This document shows positions 54,402-64,000 of a stretch of DNA of 64,000 nt, piece by piece; within the stretch, counting starts at the first letter, position 1; every line of letters starts with the position of its first letter. The notes beneath the pieces are model-generated. The model was given only the letters and a program-made list of their open reading frames with translations, searched no databases and had not been told where the DNA came from. The stretch lies in assembly GCA_005656395.1 (NCBI GenBank), contig SRSI01000036.1:124001-188000 (forward strand), in the 5' to 3' direction. Source of the DNA: Strongyloides papillosus. Its lineage: Eukaryota > Nematoda > Chromadorea > Rhabditida > Strongyloididae. A program made the position numbers and the translations under genes.

Positions 54402-54511
54402 AAAAGATTTTTATTAGTATAAACATAAAGATGACATGAATGACAACACAATAAAGAAATATTAGACAAAATCTCATGCATTTTTCTCATTTGGAATGCT
54501 TTATTCCAATT
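54398..54511 (-). repeat. R3 5' LTR
   Basis: 114 bp, three differences from the 3' copy. Its inner end forms one arm of a 10-bp perfect hairpin with the leader (54378-54401). Confidence 0.85.
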
Positions 54512-54816
54512 CTACTATGTATATAGAAGAATCAATAATCAGGCTCTAATTAAAATTTTAATCTTGGTGACCAATCCTATAAAGATGTAATCTGTTTGAT
54601 AAAAAGTAGATGGAATATATAATAAATTTATTTAAAAAGCTCTCTGATTAATAAAATGTGAATATTATAAGTATATCTTTCTTTTATACTGTTTTATAAA
54701 GGGTGGGTTGTCCCACCCTACATCCCCTTTTCTGCCTGTTTTATACAGGTAGGGATTAAGTAAACTTGGTTTGTTTCTTTTTGAATTGATAGTCAAAAGT
54801 TCATGGTATGAAAAGG
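54512..54816. other. Short flank with a GC-rich hairpin
   Basis: No gene. GGGTGGG-ttgt-CCCACCC at 54701-54718 is a perfect 7-bp hairpin in AT-rich DNA; role unknown. Confidence 0.45.
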
Positions 54817-55270
54817 CTAGTCATTAAACAGTGTTGAGTTAATTTGAAAACTAGGAATGTTTTGATGAGAAATATTTGCTGAAACATTGCCAATTGTTTG
54901 AACAGATCCTTGTTGTGGTATGTACAAAATTGTTGTTGGAGTATCAGATTGTTGTTCTATAACTTTATTTTGATCTAGGATAAATTTTTGTTGTTCAGAT
55001 AAAAGATTATCCTCCTCAACTAACAATTTTTCAATAGTCCTGGTTCAATTATTTTCTGTTGTAGGATAAGTTTTTCTTGCAATTTTTGTTCTTCATGTAA
55101 TTTTTGTATAGTCTTTTGTAGTTGAATTTTAGATACTAGTAGTTGATTTTGACGTTGTTGTTGCAGTTGCTGGAGTTGTTGTTGTTGTTGAATTTGTTGA
55201 AGCTATTGTTGGATTTGTTGTTGTTGATGATTCTCTTGTTGTTGAATTTGACGTGATATTTGAAATTGTT
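54817..55270 (-). pseudogene. Gln-rich protein gene fragment, frameshifted
   Basis: Minus-strand translation is dominated by Gln runs ('QQQQQLQQLQQQRQNQLL'), then charged helical sequence 'LHEEQKLQEKLILQQK'. A frame change near 55025 leads into the frame ending 'PQQGSVQTIGNVSANISH...STLFND'. An in-frame TAG interrupts the Gln tract. Resembles a low-complexity region of a transcription regulator; family not identifiable. Confidence 0.45.
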
Positions 55271-55604
55271 AAACGTATTTTTAGAGATTATGTCGGTTGT
55301 GTCCAGCTATTATTTGATCAAATGAAATATAGTTAGTACTATGTACTTTTTGTTGCAATTGTTAAGTAATTAATGAAACTTTTCATTATCAGTCTGTCCC
55401 CTTTTCAGACTAAACATCTGTGGTTTAGTCGTATAAAAGTATATTAAGCTATGTGTATATAAATATGCCATCATCAAAAAATTGGTGCTATGTAGCGTGC
55501 ACATTGTGATTATATATTAACGTAACAATTAATTCGTCTACATTATCTGTTATTAAATAATAATAATTTCATTATTTTAGCTAATTTCCTGTGAAACTGT
55601 AGTA

Positions 55605-55839
55605 ATGGACAATATTGAATCCGACGATCAAGGACGTGAGGAAGGTATTATCAGTGATACTATTGATGAATCAGTCGAACATCGCAATGATGTAGGAGAT
55701 ATCAGCGATAACTTTGAAGAATCAGACGAACATCTAACTGATGGAGATGATGATAGTGACCTTCTTGATGGTTCAGACAGTCATCAAAGTGATAGAGGAA
55801 ACATGAGAAACGTACAACTCCTTGGTAGCATAAGGATAA
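55605..55839 (+). pseudogene. Acidic-protein gene, 5' part, split by R4
   Basis: ATG 55605 opens an Asp/Glu/Ser-rich frame ('MDNIESDDQGREEG', 'DGDDDSDLLDGSDSHQSD') that runs straight into the R4 LTR. Excising R4 plus one GATAA target copy keeps the frame open into 60082-60272, total about 141 codons. Upstream TTTTAG at about 55580 may be a splice acceptor for a 5' UTR exon. Unknown function. Confidence 0.6.
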
Positions 55840-55963
55840 AGTGGAGTGACGCCACTCCATAAATTTAAATTAATCATAAATTTTAAATATAAAAATCATT
55901 TATATATTCTTCTATATATTTATTGTTATATTTTTAGAGAGATATCACCCAATAAAAGCTACT
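55840..55963 (+). repeat. R4 5' LTR
   Basis: Begins with the hairpin TGGAGTG-acgc-CACTCCA and ends with AATAAAAGCTACT. Confidence 0.9.
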
Positions 55964-55988
55964 TTTGAGGTGTGTTAAACTATCTGGG

Positions 55989-58900
55989 ATGACGAATTCT
56001 GCAACGGAGGAAAAAGACTCGCAAGGAGTAAAGGATGACATTGTGACTAAGAAAGAAGAACCTTTGACCAAGAACGAACTTGAAAAAGAGTATGACGTGA
56101 TATTGGAGGAGACTAAGGTCACTTTACTGGAAATGTGTAGTATTAAAACTCTGAAGAAAAATTTAATGACTCGATTGATTTTGGAGAGCATTTATCCTAC
56201 CAGAATACTTGATATTCATGAGATTTATGAGGGAAAGGAACTCCAAGCCCTATCTGCCTCTCGTGTGGAAAATACTGATACTGTAGATAACATTGTTCCA
56301 AAAATTGATGCTTCTAATAAACTCTCAGTTGATAAAAAAGATACTTTACTTGCGTGCGACAATAAAAATTCCATTAATTCACTAGATAATAATTCTACTT
56401 TTATAGATATGAATTTGCAAGACTATCCAGAGTTTAAAAAGCCCATGTATTTTGATGATTGGGTAAAAATAATGGAAAGAATCTTCAGAATAAAGACTGT
56501 GACTGATGAAAAAATGAAAATTGACATAGTAATGACGAAATTAGGGGAAAGAGGACTATGGTTTACGGTTGATGAAAATAGCTACACTAATTGTATTGCT
56601 CAACTGTCTTCCAAGTTTAAGAAAGCTCCAACTGATGCCCAACTGTTAATTGAATATGGTATGATGCAATTTAATCTAACCACAAAAGATGTTGAAAAAG
56701 TTGCCGAAATGACGTTAAAATGCTACAAAAATGAAACTGAACAAAGACAAATCGCTGAATTCACCGGAAAACTGATTACTAGAGCTAAGACTACCTTTTT
56801 ACAATATGTGATTCGAGAAGCTGCTACTAAGTCACGATTGAATGATGCTGTACAAATGATAATTATGGCTCTTGGAGATAATATGGACAAACCAAGAGAG
56901 AAGAAAAGATGTTTCTGGTGCAACTATCCTGGTCATGTAGAGAACGTGTGTGAAAGAAAGAAGAAAGGTCTGGAGAAGAAAGATTACTATACTGAAAATA
57001 TCCAAAAACACCAAAGAAATAATAACAAAGAAGTCATGTTGATCAACTCTATCGATAGTGCTAATGAATCAAGAGATGGTGAATTTATGCTGTTATCTCT
57101 TGATGGGATCGAGGATGACATAGATGACAGCAAGTACATGAAAGTTGTTCTGACTAGAGATAATGCAGTGATTGAATGTGTTGCCTTCAAGGATTCTGGT
57201 GCTGATATTCCAGTCATTAGTAAGAAGTTGGCAGACCAACTAAACATTACAAATTTAACTGATATGAAAGTAAAAAGTTTCGGAGGAATTGTCGAGACAA
57301 AGGTGGCAAATCAACTGAATCCTGAGGTCGTAGTATCTATGGGTAATTATGAATTTAAATTATATAAGACTATTGTTGAAGATACCGGTTATGAGATGAC
57401 TTTGTCAAGAAATATGTTAAACGAGTGGAAAAAATATCAACATAAAGTTGTTATTAATGATAAAGATGTCAATAATAAAGATAAACATATTAAGGATATT
57501 GAAAATAAGTTTAATTCTATTATTGCAAAAGATAGATTTGATATAGGGTGTTGTACTTTAAAAGCACCTGAAACTGATTACAAATTTAAAGAAATGAAAA
57601 AATTTGTACGTTATGATCCTAATAAAGATATTATAACCGTTTTGAAAAAAGATATACAACCACTGTTAGATAAACATATTATATCTCGAGGTATATCAAA
57701 ATATAACTTAAACATAGTTCCAGTAAAAAAATCTGATGGCTCATACAGAATTTGCCTAAATATGCAACCTTATAATGAAATGGTCCAGAAGCGTTCTTAT
57801 TGTAGTCCAAAAGTTACATATTTTTTTGAGCACATTGGTGAATATAAATGGTTATCAAAAATAGACATCACTCAAGCATATCTTCAAATTAAATGGCATG
57901 AAAATAACAAAAATAATGTGGGCTTTCATCTAGGTTCAGAATTGTTCATATTAAATCGATTGGCTTTTGGTTTTGTTAATGCTCCAGCAATATGGCAAGA
58001 ATTAATTGACTTTATGATGCAAGGTTTACCATGTTTGTCGTATCAAGACGACATCATTCACGTATCAAATAAATCAATGAGTCAACATATCCTAGAAGAT
58101 CATCAAATTCTTACGCGCTTACAACAACATGGTATTACAATCAATTTCAACAAGAGTATCTTTGCTGTTCAAAGAGAATTTTATTTAGGACGTCTGTTGT
58201 TACCTCATGGTCTTTCAATAGCGGATAAATACAAACATACTCTTAGAAACATGAAAGTTCCAACTACAATTTATAAATTACGACGATTACGAGGTCTTGT
58301 TAATTACATGGCGGAGTTTGTTCCAAACCTGGCATTGATGGAAAAACGATTAAATCGTTTCATTGGAGGAACTCCTAAATCTGAAGGCAAAAAGAAAGTT
58401 GAAATATCACCTGAAATCTTGGCTGACATTGAACAAATTAAAATGGCAATAGAAAATGCTCCAGTATTGGCATATATAGACTTTAAGAAACCATTTTATT
58501 TGTTCACAGATGCTAGTGAAGAGGGGATGGGAGCTTTGTTGGCACAACCAATTTCAGATTCTATTAATATCAAGGCACCAAATTTAAAATTGATGAGACC
58601 AGTACTGTTATGGAGTAAAGCATTACAACCTTACAAAAAAATTACACCAATAGTAGTGTTGGAGCTTCGTGCTATAGCTGAAGCATTACTTTATTTCAAA
58701 CATGTAGTATTTGGAAGGGATCTGGTGATATATACTGATCATCGTAATTTGATTTCAATAATTCAACATGGTACCGATCCACGTTATTCGAAATACATTT
58801 ATACAATTCTTTCTTTTACACCCAGACGAATCATACATATAAATGGGGATGGTAATTCCATTGCGGATTTTCTTTCTAGAATGCCTATGCATTCAACCGA

Positions 58901-59870
58901 AGAAGGGGGAGAGATTTTCACTATTGTAAATATTGATCAAAACAATGAGATGCCGAATTTCAACATTGAATCAAAAATGTCTATAGAAAAGTTAGTAGAA
59001 CTATTATTTGATGAAACTCACCTCAAAATGTCACACTTGTCACTGAATAAACTATATCCACTGGTAAAAAATGTCCTGGTACAAAAAGTAAAAAAGTTAA
59101 GATTGATTAGAAGAGTTATGGGGATGTTAAGAAAGAAGATCTCCAACTGCACAGTATGTATTAAGCACAATGAGTTAAGAAGAAAGAAGTTGATTACTGA
59201 TGAAATTAAGAAACCATTTGATAGAGTTGACATAGATGTATTGTTCTTTGAGAATCATTCAATCATGATAGCCATTGATACTTTGTCTGGGTTCGTTACG
59301 GCAAGAATATTGAAGTCCCAGAATGTACAGCAAGTCATAGAATTCCTGGAGCTTGAAATCTTCACCAAATGGGGACAGCCATTGGAACTTCATTGTGATA
59401 ATTACAAAACATTTCATGCAAAAGAATTCAAGGAGTTTCTGTTCAAAAAAAATATTAGAGTCACATATAGTATCCCAGGAAGTCACTCAACCAACCAAAA
59501 GGTGGAGAGAGCAATCAGGACTGTCAAATCATTGTTTAGAAAAGAGATTGAGCAACATGGAAATTTTATAAAAAGAATTCCTCAAATCCTCTTCAATTAT
59601 AATGCAGCTCCTGATGAAATATTACTGATATCTCCTATTGACATTTTCTACAGCTTCAAGGTTAGAACTACACCTATTGAGAACCATGAAGGAATGGAAA
59701 ACTTACAATCATTAGAACTTAAATTGTTAGATAATCAAATAAAGAAATTACCAACTGCCGTATATGTAAAAGACCTTCTTGCAAGTTCAAATAAAGCTCA
59801 ACCAAGAAATAAGTTGATACAATTAAACAAGAATGTTAATGAAAGTGGAAGGGAAAGAATATTACATTAA
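55989..59870 (+). CDS. R4 gag-pol polyprotein, about 1293 aa
   Basis: The frame opens at a TTG (55965) next to the LTR; the first ATG is 55989 ('MTNSATEEKDSQ'), which I prefer. Order: gag with capsid-like helices (about 150-290), zinc knuckle 'CFWCNYPGHVENVC' (about 307), protease 'FKDSGADIPVIS' (about 400), RT 'LSYQDDIIHV' (about 684), RNase H 'LFTDASEEGMGALL' (about 838), integrase finger 'CTVCIKHN', and D-D-E in 'RVDIDVLFF', 'LHCDNYKTF' and 'NQKVERAIR'. Gag and pol are fused with no frameshift or stop. Motifs, DSG protease and LTR starts ally it with R1. All catalytic residues are present, so it may be active. Confidence 0.9.
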   Translation: MTNSATEEKDSQGVKDDIVTKKEEPLTKNELEKEYDVILEETKVTLLEMCSIKTLKKNLMTRLILESIYPTRILDIHEIYEGKELQALSASRVENTDTVDNIVPKIDASNKLSVDKKDTLLACDNKNSINSLDNNSTFIDMNLQDYPEFKKPMYFDDWVKIMERIFRIKTVTDEKMKIDIVMTKLGERGLWFTVDENSYTNCIAQLSSKFKKAPTDAQLLIEYGMMQFNLTTKDVEKVAEMTLKCYKNETEQRQIAEFTGKLITRAKTTFLQYVIREAATKSRLNDAVQMIIMALGDNMDKPREKKRCFWCNYPGHVENVCERKKKGLEKKDYYTENIQKHQRNNNKEVMLINSIDSANESRDGEFMLLSLDGIEDDIDDSKYMKVVLTRDNAVIECVAFKDSGADIPVISKKLADQLNITNLTDMKVKSFGGIVETKVANQLNPEVVVSMGNYEFKLYKTIVEDTGYEMTLSRNMLNEWKKYQHKVVINDKDVNNKDKHIKDIENKFNSIIAKDRFDIGCCTLKAPETDYKFKEMKKFVRYDPNKDIITVLKKDIQPLLDKHIISRGISKYNLNIVPVKKSDGSYRICLNMQPYNEMVQKRSYCSPKVTYFFEHIGEYKWLSKIDITQAYLQIKWHENNKNNVGFHLGSELFILNRLAFGFVNAPAIWQELIDFMMQGLPCLSYQDDIIHVSNKSMSQHILEDHQILTRLQQHGITINFNKSIFAVQREFYLGRLLLPHGLSIADKYKHTLRNMKVPTTIYKLRRLRGLVNYMAEFVPNLALMEKRLNRFIGGTPKSEGKKKVEISPEILADIEQIKMAIENAPVLAYIDFKKPFYLFTDASEEGMGALLAQPISDSINIKAPNLKLMRPVLLWSKALQPYKKITPIVVLELRAIAEALLYFKHVVFGRDLVIYTDHRNLISIIQHGTDPRYSKYIYTILSFTPRRIIHINGDGNSIADFLSRMPMHSTEEGGEIFTIVNIDQNNEMPNFNIESKMSIEKLVELLFDETHLKMSHLSLNKLYPLVKNVLVQKVKKLRLIRRVMGMLRKKISNCTVCIKHNELRRKKLITDEIKKPFDRVDIDVLFFENHSIMIAIDTLSGFVTARILKSQNVQQVIEFLELEIFTKWGQPLELHCDNYKTFHAKEFKEFLFKKNIRVTYSIPGSHSTNQKVERAIRTVKSLFRKEIEQHGNFIKRIPQILFNYNAAPDEILLISPIDIFYSFKVRTTPIENHEGMENLQSLELKLLDNQIKKLPTAVYVKDLLASSNKAQPRNKLIQLNKNVNESGRERILH

Positions 59871-59952
59871 GATAGAAAAATCATACCTCTTTTGAAATGC
59901 AGATGGGAGGCTACTGGCTCCTCTACTAAGGATTTCAAAGGAAAAAGGGGAG

Positions 59953-60076
59953 AGTGGAGTGACGCCACTCCATAAATTTAAATTAATCATAAATTTTAAA
60001 TATAAAAATTATTTATATATTTTTCTATATATTTATTATTATATTTTTAGAGAGATATCACCCAATAAAAGCTACT
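59953..60076 (+). repeat. R4 3' LTR
   Basis: Same length as the 5' copy with three visible substitutions. Confidence 0.9.
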
Positions 60077-60081
60077 GATAA

Positions 60082-60272
60082 TAATATGTTGCACCCGTAT
60101 ATGTCAATGTAACTTGGGAAAGATAGGAGGCTGGCAGAGGCCATATAGTGTCAAATGTGGACCAAATGTTATTGGTGGACCAGCTAGTCTGTATTTCAAG
60201 ACAAAGGAGGACTTTCTGTGTTTCGGAGACTATTCTAGTGTATCCAGAATAAGACATACACAAGATGTCTAG
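60082..60272 (+). pseudogene. Acidic-protein gene, 3' part, split by R4
   Basis: Continues the frame from 55839 once R4 and one target copy are excised. Includes 'CCTRICQCNLGKIGGWQ', 'GGPASLYFKTKEDFLCFG' and 'SSVSRIRHTQDV', then TAG at 60270-60272. The cysteine-containing tail contrasts with the acidic first part. A 63-codon minus-strand frame over the same bases is less likely. Confidence 0.55.
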
Positions 60273-60367
60273 TTTCCAGTTTTATTATTTCATTTTATGC
60301 TTATATTGTAGCGTATATATAGTATAATAAAACTTTGTTAATCATTATAATTGTTTGAGTACTCGTC

Positions 60368-63300
60368 TTAAGATGAGTGTACGGGAACGATTTTCAATCT
60401 GTCCGCCGTAACCCTTTCTTCCTTTCCGGTTAGGCGATCTGCCTTGGTGCAGCGTCGAATGATGAAAGTGTCTCCATGTACGTGAGATATGACTGTGTAA
60501 GGACCGTCAAATTGGTCTTGATTTTTGTGAGAGGTATGAGACAACTTTTTATGCATTACTCGTTTCATAACGATGTGGCCAGGTAGCAATTGTTTATCCT
60601 GACGACTAACTGTATTTGGAGTATCGGAATACTTCTCCATACCGTATTTGAGAACATCCATTAGTCCGCTAGCGATTCCATGCATAGGAATATCCGTTAA
60701 TACACGATCAGCCGTGTTGAGAACAAAGTAACTTGGTGGATATCCTGTGGACATGTGCTTAGTACGGGTGTAAGCATAGGTTAAGGCATAAACCGTTTCG
60801 ATTGGAGTTAACTCTGTTTAAGCACAAAGTGATTCACGAATTGTACGATTGAATCTTTCTACAAACGCATTCGATTTGTGGTTATGTGGTGATGAAATAT
60901 AATGCTTGATATGCATTGTCTGAAGGTACTTTTCAACCTTATTGCCAATAAAAGATGCTCCACCATCTGTACGAAGTGTTCTGGGATAACCGAAAGTCGA
61001 GAAACATTTCATCAGTTGTACCAATGTGGAGTGCTGGTCTTGTTTTTTAGTTATGGCAGTATAAGCAAAGCGACTGTATTCGTCGATAATAACAAGAACA
61101 TGAAGCTTATCTTCAAGTTGTATATAGTCGGCATTCAATGTTTCCCAGACTTCACTTGGTCGAGGAATTGAATGTGTGTTTGTTTGAACAAGATTAGAAG
61201 GTTGATGTTTGGTTCTCCAACATACCTCACAATCTTGCCATACACGTTGCATGTCCTTAGCCATCTTAGGCCAATAAAATATAAGACAAAATTTATCAGC
61301 TAGTTTAGCATATCCCCAGTGTTGACCAATGTCGGGATGTTCATGAAATCTTCGCAAAAGTTCATCCCGTAACACACGAGGTACATAAACGCGAGATTTT
61401 CCTTTAATAGTTATCATTACTCCCTCATCTTGGAGAATAGCTTTTTCTTGGTCGTCAAGAAACTGTGCAAATTGGGATATCTCAAATGGTTTATCTCGGA
61501 TGTCATTCATGATAGGAAATGCATCCTCATATAGAGATTCATTAGCTATGATAGCATTGAATTCGTTTCTACTAAGGTAGTCGGCAACATTGTTGTCGGA
61601 TCCTTTAACATAGACTATAGTAATATCATATTCCATTATGGCCATTTGGTACCTCTGAAGAATACCTGTCAGCTCCTTGTTTTTGAGCAGCGCTAACAGA
61701 GGCTTATGATCCGTAACCACCGTTGTGTGTTTACCATAGATGTAAGGTCTAAATTGTTTGAGGGCATACACAAGCCCCAATGCCTCGAGTTTAATAATCG
61801 GATAATTCTTTTCTGCCGGTTTGAGAGAACACGAAGCAAAAGCTATAGGTTTACTCTTCTGTGTTAGTGCTGCACCTAATCCTTGAAAGGAGGCGTCAGT
61901 AAATATGGTATATGGAATAGTGTGGTCTGGTGGTGCCAAAACAGCAGCATTGATAAGTGCGTCTTTCATTTCGTGAAATCCCTTTTTCTGATCGTCTGAT
62001 CATTGAAAATGATTAATGACGCGATATAAAGATTCAGCTATTGCTGAAAAATTGTCAATGTGCTTTCGAAAGTAAGAGACGGCACCTAGGAAGAATTTAA
62101 GTTCCTTCTCGTTCTTAGGGTCAGTTTTATCAGATATTGCTTTGACTTTAGTTGGATTAGGATGGATTCCTTCGAAATCAATCACGAAGCCTAAATAATG
62201 TGAACAATTTTGACCGAATTGACACTTATTAAGGGTTATTTTCATGTTGTATAAGCGAATACGGGATAGGATATCATGAATCCTTTCCAGATGTTCATCT
62301 TCTTCGTTAGTGCATGTCAATATATTATCGAGATATATGTAACAATTATCAATACCACTAAGAACTTTGTCCATGATATCTTGGAATTTGTCGGGTGAAC
62401 CAGTCAAGCCCATAGGCATAACTTTATACTGGTATATTCCTCTGTGTGTCACGAATGCAGCAATACGTTTACTAGCTTCATCAAGGGGTATTTGGTGAAA
62501 CCCTTGTTTCAAATCAAATACACTGTAGAAACGATGACCGCTAGCTTCTTCTGTTAAACGATCAATTCGTGGTATTATGTGGGATTGTTGTTTTATTAAC
62601 TTATTGATAGCTCTAAAATCCACAACAAATCGCCACTTTGAATCTTTCTTGCGTACAAGAACAACTCTAGACAAGTATGGTGATCCACTGTCTTCAATCA
62701 TACCTTTTTCTAGCATATCTTGAACTTGTCTATCAATTTCCTCCTCTACCTCTTTAGATCGGCGGCCTGGCCGGATACGTTGAGGCAAGGAATGTGAAGA
62801 TAGCTCTATATTAAGACGTTCTGGGCCATTATATAGACCGATTATGCCGTCATATTCGAAAACAGCTTCTCTATTCTCCCATATTATCTCTTTTAATTGG
62901 GATTTACTTTTCTCTGATAACACGCATGATTCCCATTCAATCAAGTCAAATAACTTTTCTCTAGTTAGAGATGGGTGAGGATGCGGATAATTGGGTAGAG
63001 AATTCTTCCAATAAGCATCGTCTGGGATTATCTCTTCTCCAGATATACGAATAGTGTTTTTATCAAGCTCTTCAATTGAAAAGAGTTTACCGATTTCAGT
63101 GTTACTGGGTATATTTACCGGATTATATCCCTTATTTTGTATAATAACAGCGTATCTGTTATCAATTACCGGACCTATTTGGTCATAAGTCATTATGTGA
63201 TTTACTCCTTTCCAATGGTTATTACTTTGGAAGAGGAAATTCGCTTTGTTATGCGTGGTTTCTACGTTAGGTTTGACATGTACTACTCTGGTAGTCATGG

Positions 63301-64000
63301 GGAGAATAGTGATATTATCAATGGTTTTAACTGTGAAAAATTGCTCCTCATGAGAATTAGAATCAACCAAGTTGATAGTTAATTCGTTACCATATATAGC
63401 TCGAAGACCTGGTATTCCGATTACCATGTCATGAGGAATAGTATCAGAAACGTGAGTTTTAATTTTTGATACTTTATTATTTACCTTAAGAGTTATTATC
63501 GTGGAGCCTAAAAAATTCATGACTGTATTGTTAGCTAACTGTGCTCCACTACTTTTGGATACAATGTTAGACTTTATATTTTTGGGTAATTGGTCATAAA
63601 TTGTCTTGTTTATATTTGCACCCGTGTCTAATAGGGCGTTCATCGTAAATGAAGGGAATTGAATTTTAATGATAGGCAGTTTAGACGGTGCATCTTCAAC
63701 AGCAATGTTATTAACTACGCCATTCCGTGATACACGAATGGGATTTCCTAACAGCAAGTCATTATGATGTGTGGATAACAATGGTTCATTCACAAACAAT
63801 GTATTGTTTGGTGCATCTGTAGATCGAAAATCTTGTACCATTTTAGCGGCTTTATTAAAGCCGTATTTTGTAAGGATGGTAGCGATCAAAGTCATTGCGC
63901 TTGCTACTGTGTTTGGCATTTCATGAATAGCTGTATCAAATTGTTGATCGCGTATCAACTTAATCCAATTCATGAACGAGGTGTACATATCAGGATCGTT
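60368..64000 (-). pseudogene. R5, Ty3-type gag-pol related to R2, decayed, runs off the window
   Basis: Minus strand. From the window edge: a hydrophobic/membrane segment ('NTVASAMTLIATILTKYGF') homologous to the second hydrophobic span of R2; protease 'LLDTGANINKT'; RT whose active site reads 'YLDNILT' instead of YLDD; a TGA at 62000-62002 where a Trp is expected; RNase H 'IFTDASFQGLGAAL'; integrase with 'CEVCWRTK', D-D-E in 'NADYI', 'RTDGGASF' and 'AFVERFNRT'; a TAA at 60818-60820; GPY/F module 'DGPYTVISHVHGDTF'; end at 60368. Two nonsense codons and the RT substitution show it is dead. Unlike R2 it lacks AT-hooks. Its LTRs and gag are not visible. Confidence 0.85.

Larger units (their letters stand above)
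48839..54511 (-). mobile_element. Ty3-type LTR retrotransposon R3, 5.67 kb
   Basis: Short LTRs (114 bp) at 48839-48952 and 54398-54511 differ at three positions and are flanked by CTAC (48835-48838, 54512-54515). On the minus strand the LTR runs AATT...GACT, not TG...CA. Order on the minus strand: 5' LTR, ~0.76-kb leader, ORF1, gag, pro-pol via -1 frameshift, 3' LTR. One in-frame TAG in pol probably makes this copy defective. Confidence 0.9.
55840..60076 (+). mobile_element. Ty3-type LTR retrotransposon R4, compact and apparently intact, 4.24 kb
   Basis: LTRs 55840-55963 and 59953-60076 (124 bp, three differences) start AGTGGAGTG and end GCTACT, flanked by GATAA (55835-55839, 60077-60081). 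A purine tract AAAGGAAAAAGGGGAG precedes the 3' LTR. A single gag-pol frame fills almost the whole interior. Confidence 0.9.

Noticed and set aside
53679..54422. Overlapping plus-strand frames of 77-179 codons
   Set aside because: Antisense to the R3 leader and LTR; hydrophobic composition follows the C/T-rich strand, and no start context or homology supports them.
60072..60263. 63-codon minus-strand frame as an R5 accessory gene
   Set aside because: The plus-strand reading is better supported, because it continues the acidic gene in frame across the R4 insertion.

Overview
The window looks like nematode nuclear DNA. It is very AT-rich, the genes carry short introns (about 36-55 bp) with T-rich acceptors ending TTTTAG, and the single-copy genes at the left edge have animal or nematode relatives (aldehyde dehydrogenase, a novel-type protein kinase C C2 domain, a DUF229 sulfatase-like protein). 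A clade IV, Strongyloides-like worm would fit, but that is inference. No tRNA, rRNA or CRISPR array was seen.

Left region, 1-11.2 kb, host genes: the N-terminal part of an aldehyde dehydrogenase (minus), a broken PKC C2 fragment (plus), a broken DUF229 gene (minus) that meets it tail to tail, then four plus-strand genes at 4.0-11.2 kb. These encode an unknown protein, a protein with a weak gag-like stretch, a CK1-like kinase and a protein related to CACTA/EnSpm-type transposases. All four genes, and the DNA between them, are strongly enriched on the sense strand for ACGCAAT and ACACAAT in every reading frame.

Middle, 12.1-37.9 kb, nested transposons between two copies of a 2.66-kb segment that carries a small secreted-protein gene. 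A Ty3 element (R1, minus) has been split twice. The first insertion is an 11.9-kb hAT element with an 8-bp target duplication, subterminal palindromes and a decayed hAT transposase. The second is a 2.2-kb TIR element with a 4-bp target duplication, itself split by a TA-flanked mariner-type MITE. The hAT element holds arrays of a ~530-bp repeat and a nested inverted-repeat element with tyrosine recombinase remnants and a 45-bp minisatellite.

Right region, 38.5-64 kb, four more Ty3 elements. R2 (plus) looks intact, with nearly identical 265-bp LTRs and a single 2142-codon gag-pol frame. Between gag and protease this frame contains a signal/ectodomain/coiled-coil/membrane module; three AT-hooks end it and an acidic accessory ORF follows. 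R3 (minus) has a canonical -1 frameshift signal and a self-complementary LTR/leader junction. R4 (plus, intact gag-pol) has inserted into, and split, a small acidic-protein gene. R5 (minus, runs off the window) is a decayed relative of R2 that keeps the end of the same membrane module. R1 and R4 are close relatives, as are R2 and R5; R3 is a third lineage.

The strongest candidate for something undescribed is the envelope-like module embedded between gag and protease in the R2/R5 lineage. Next come the ACGCAAT-marked gene block and the compact frameshift and priming signals of R3.
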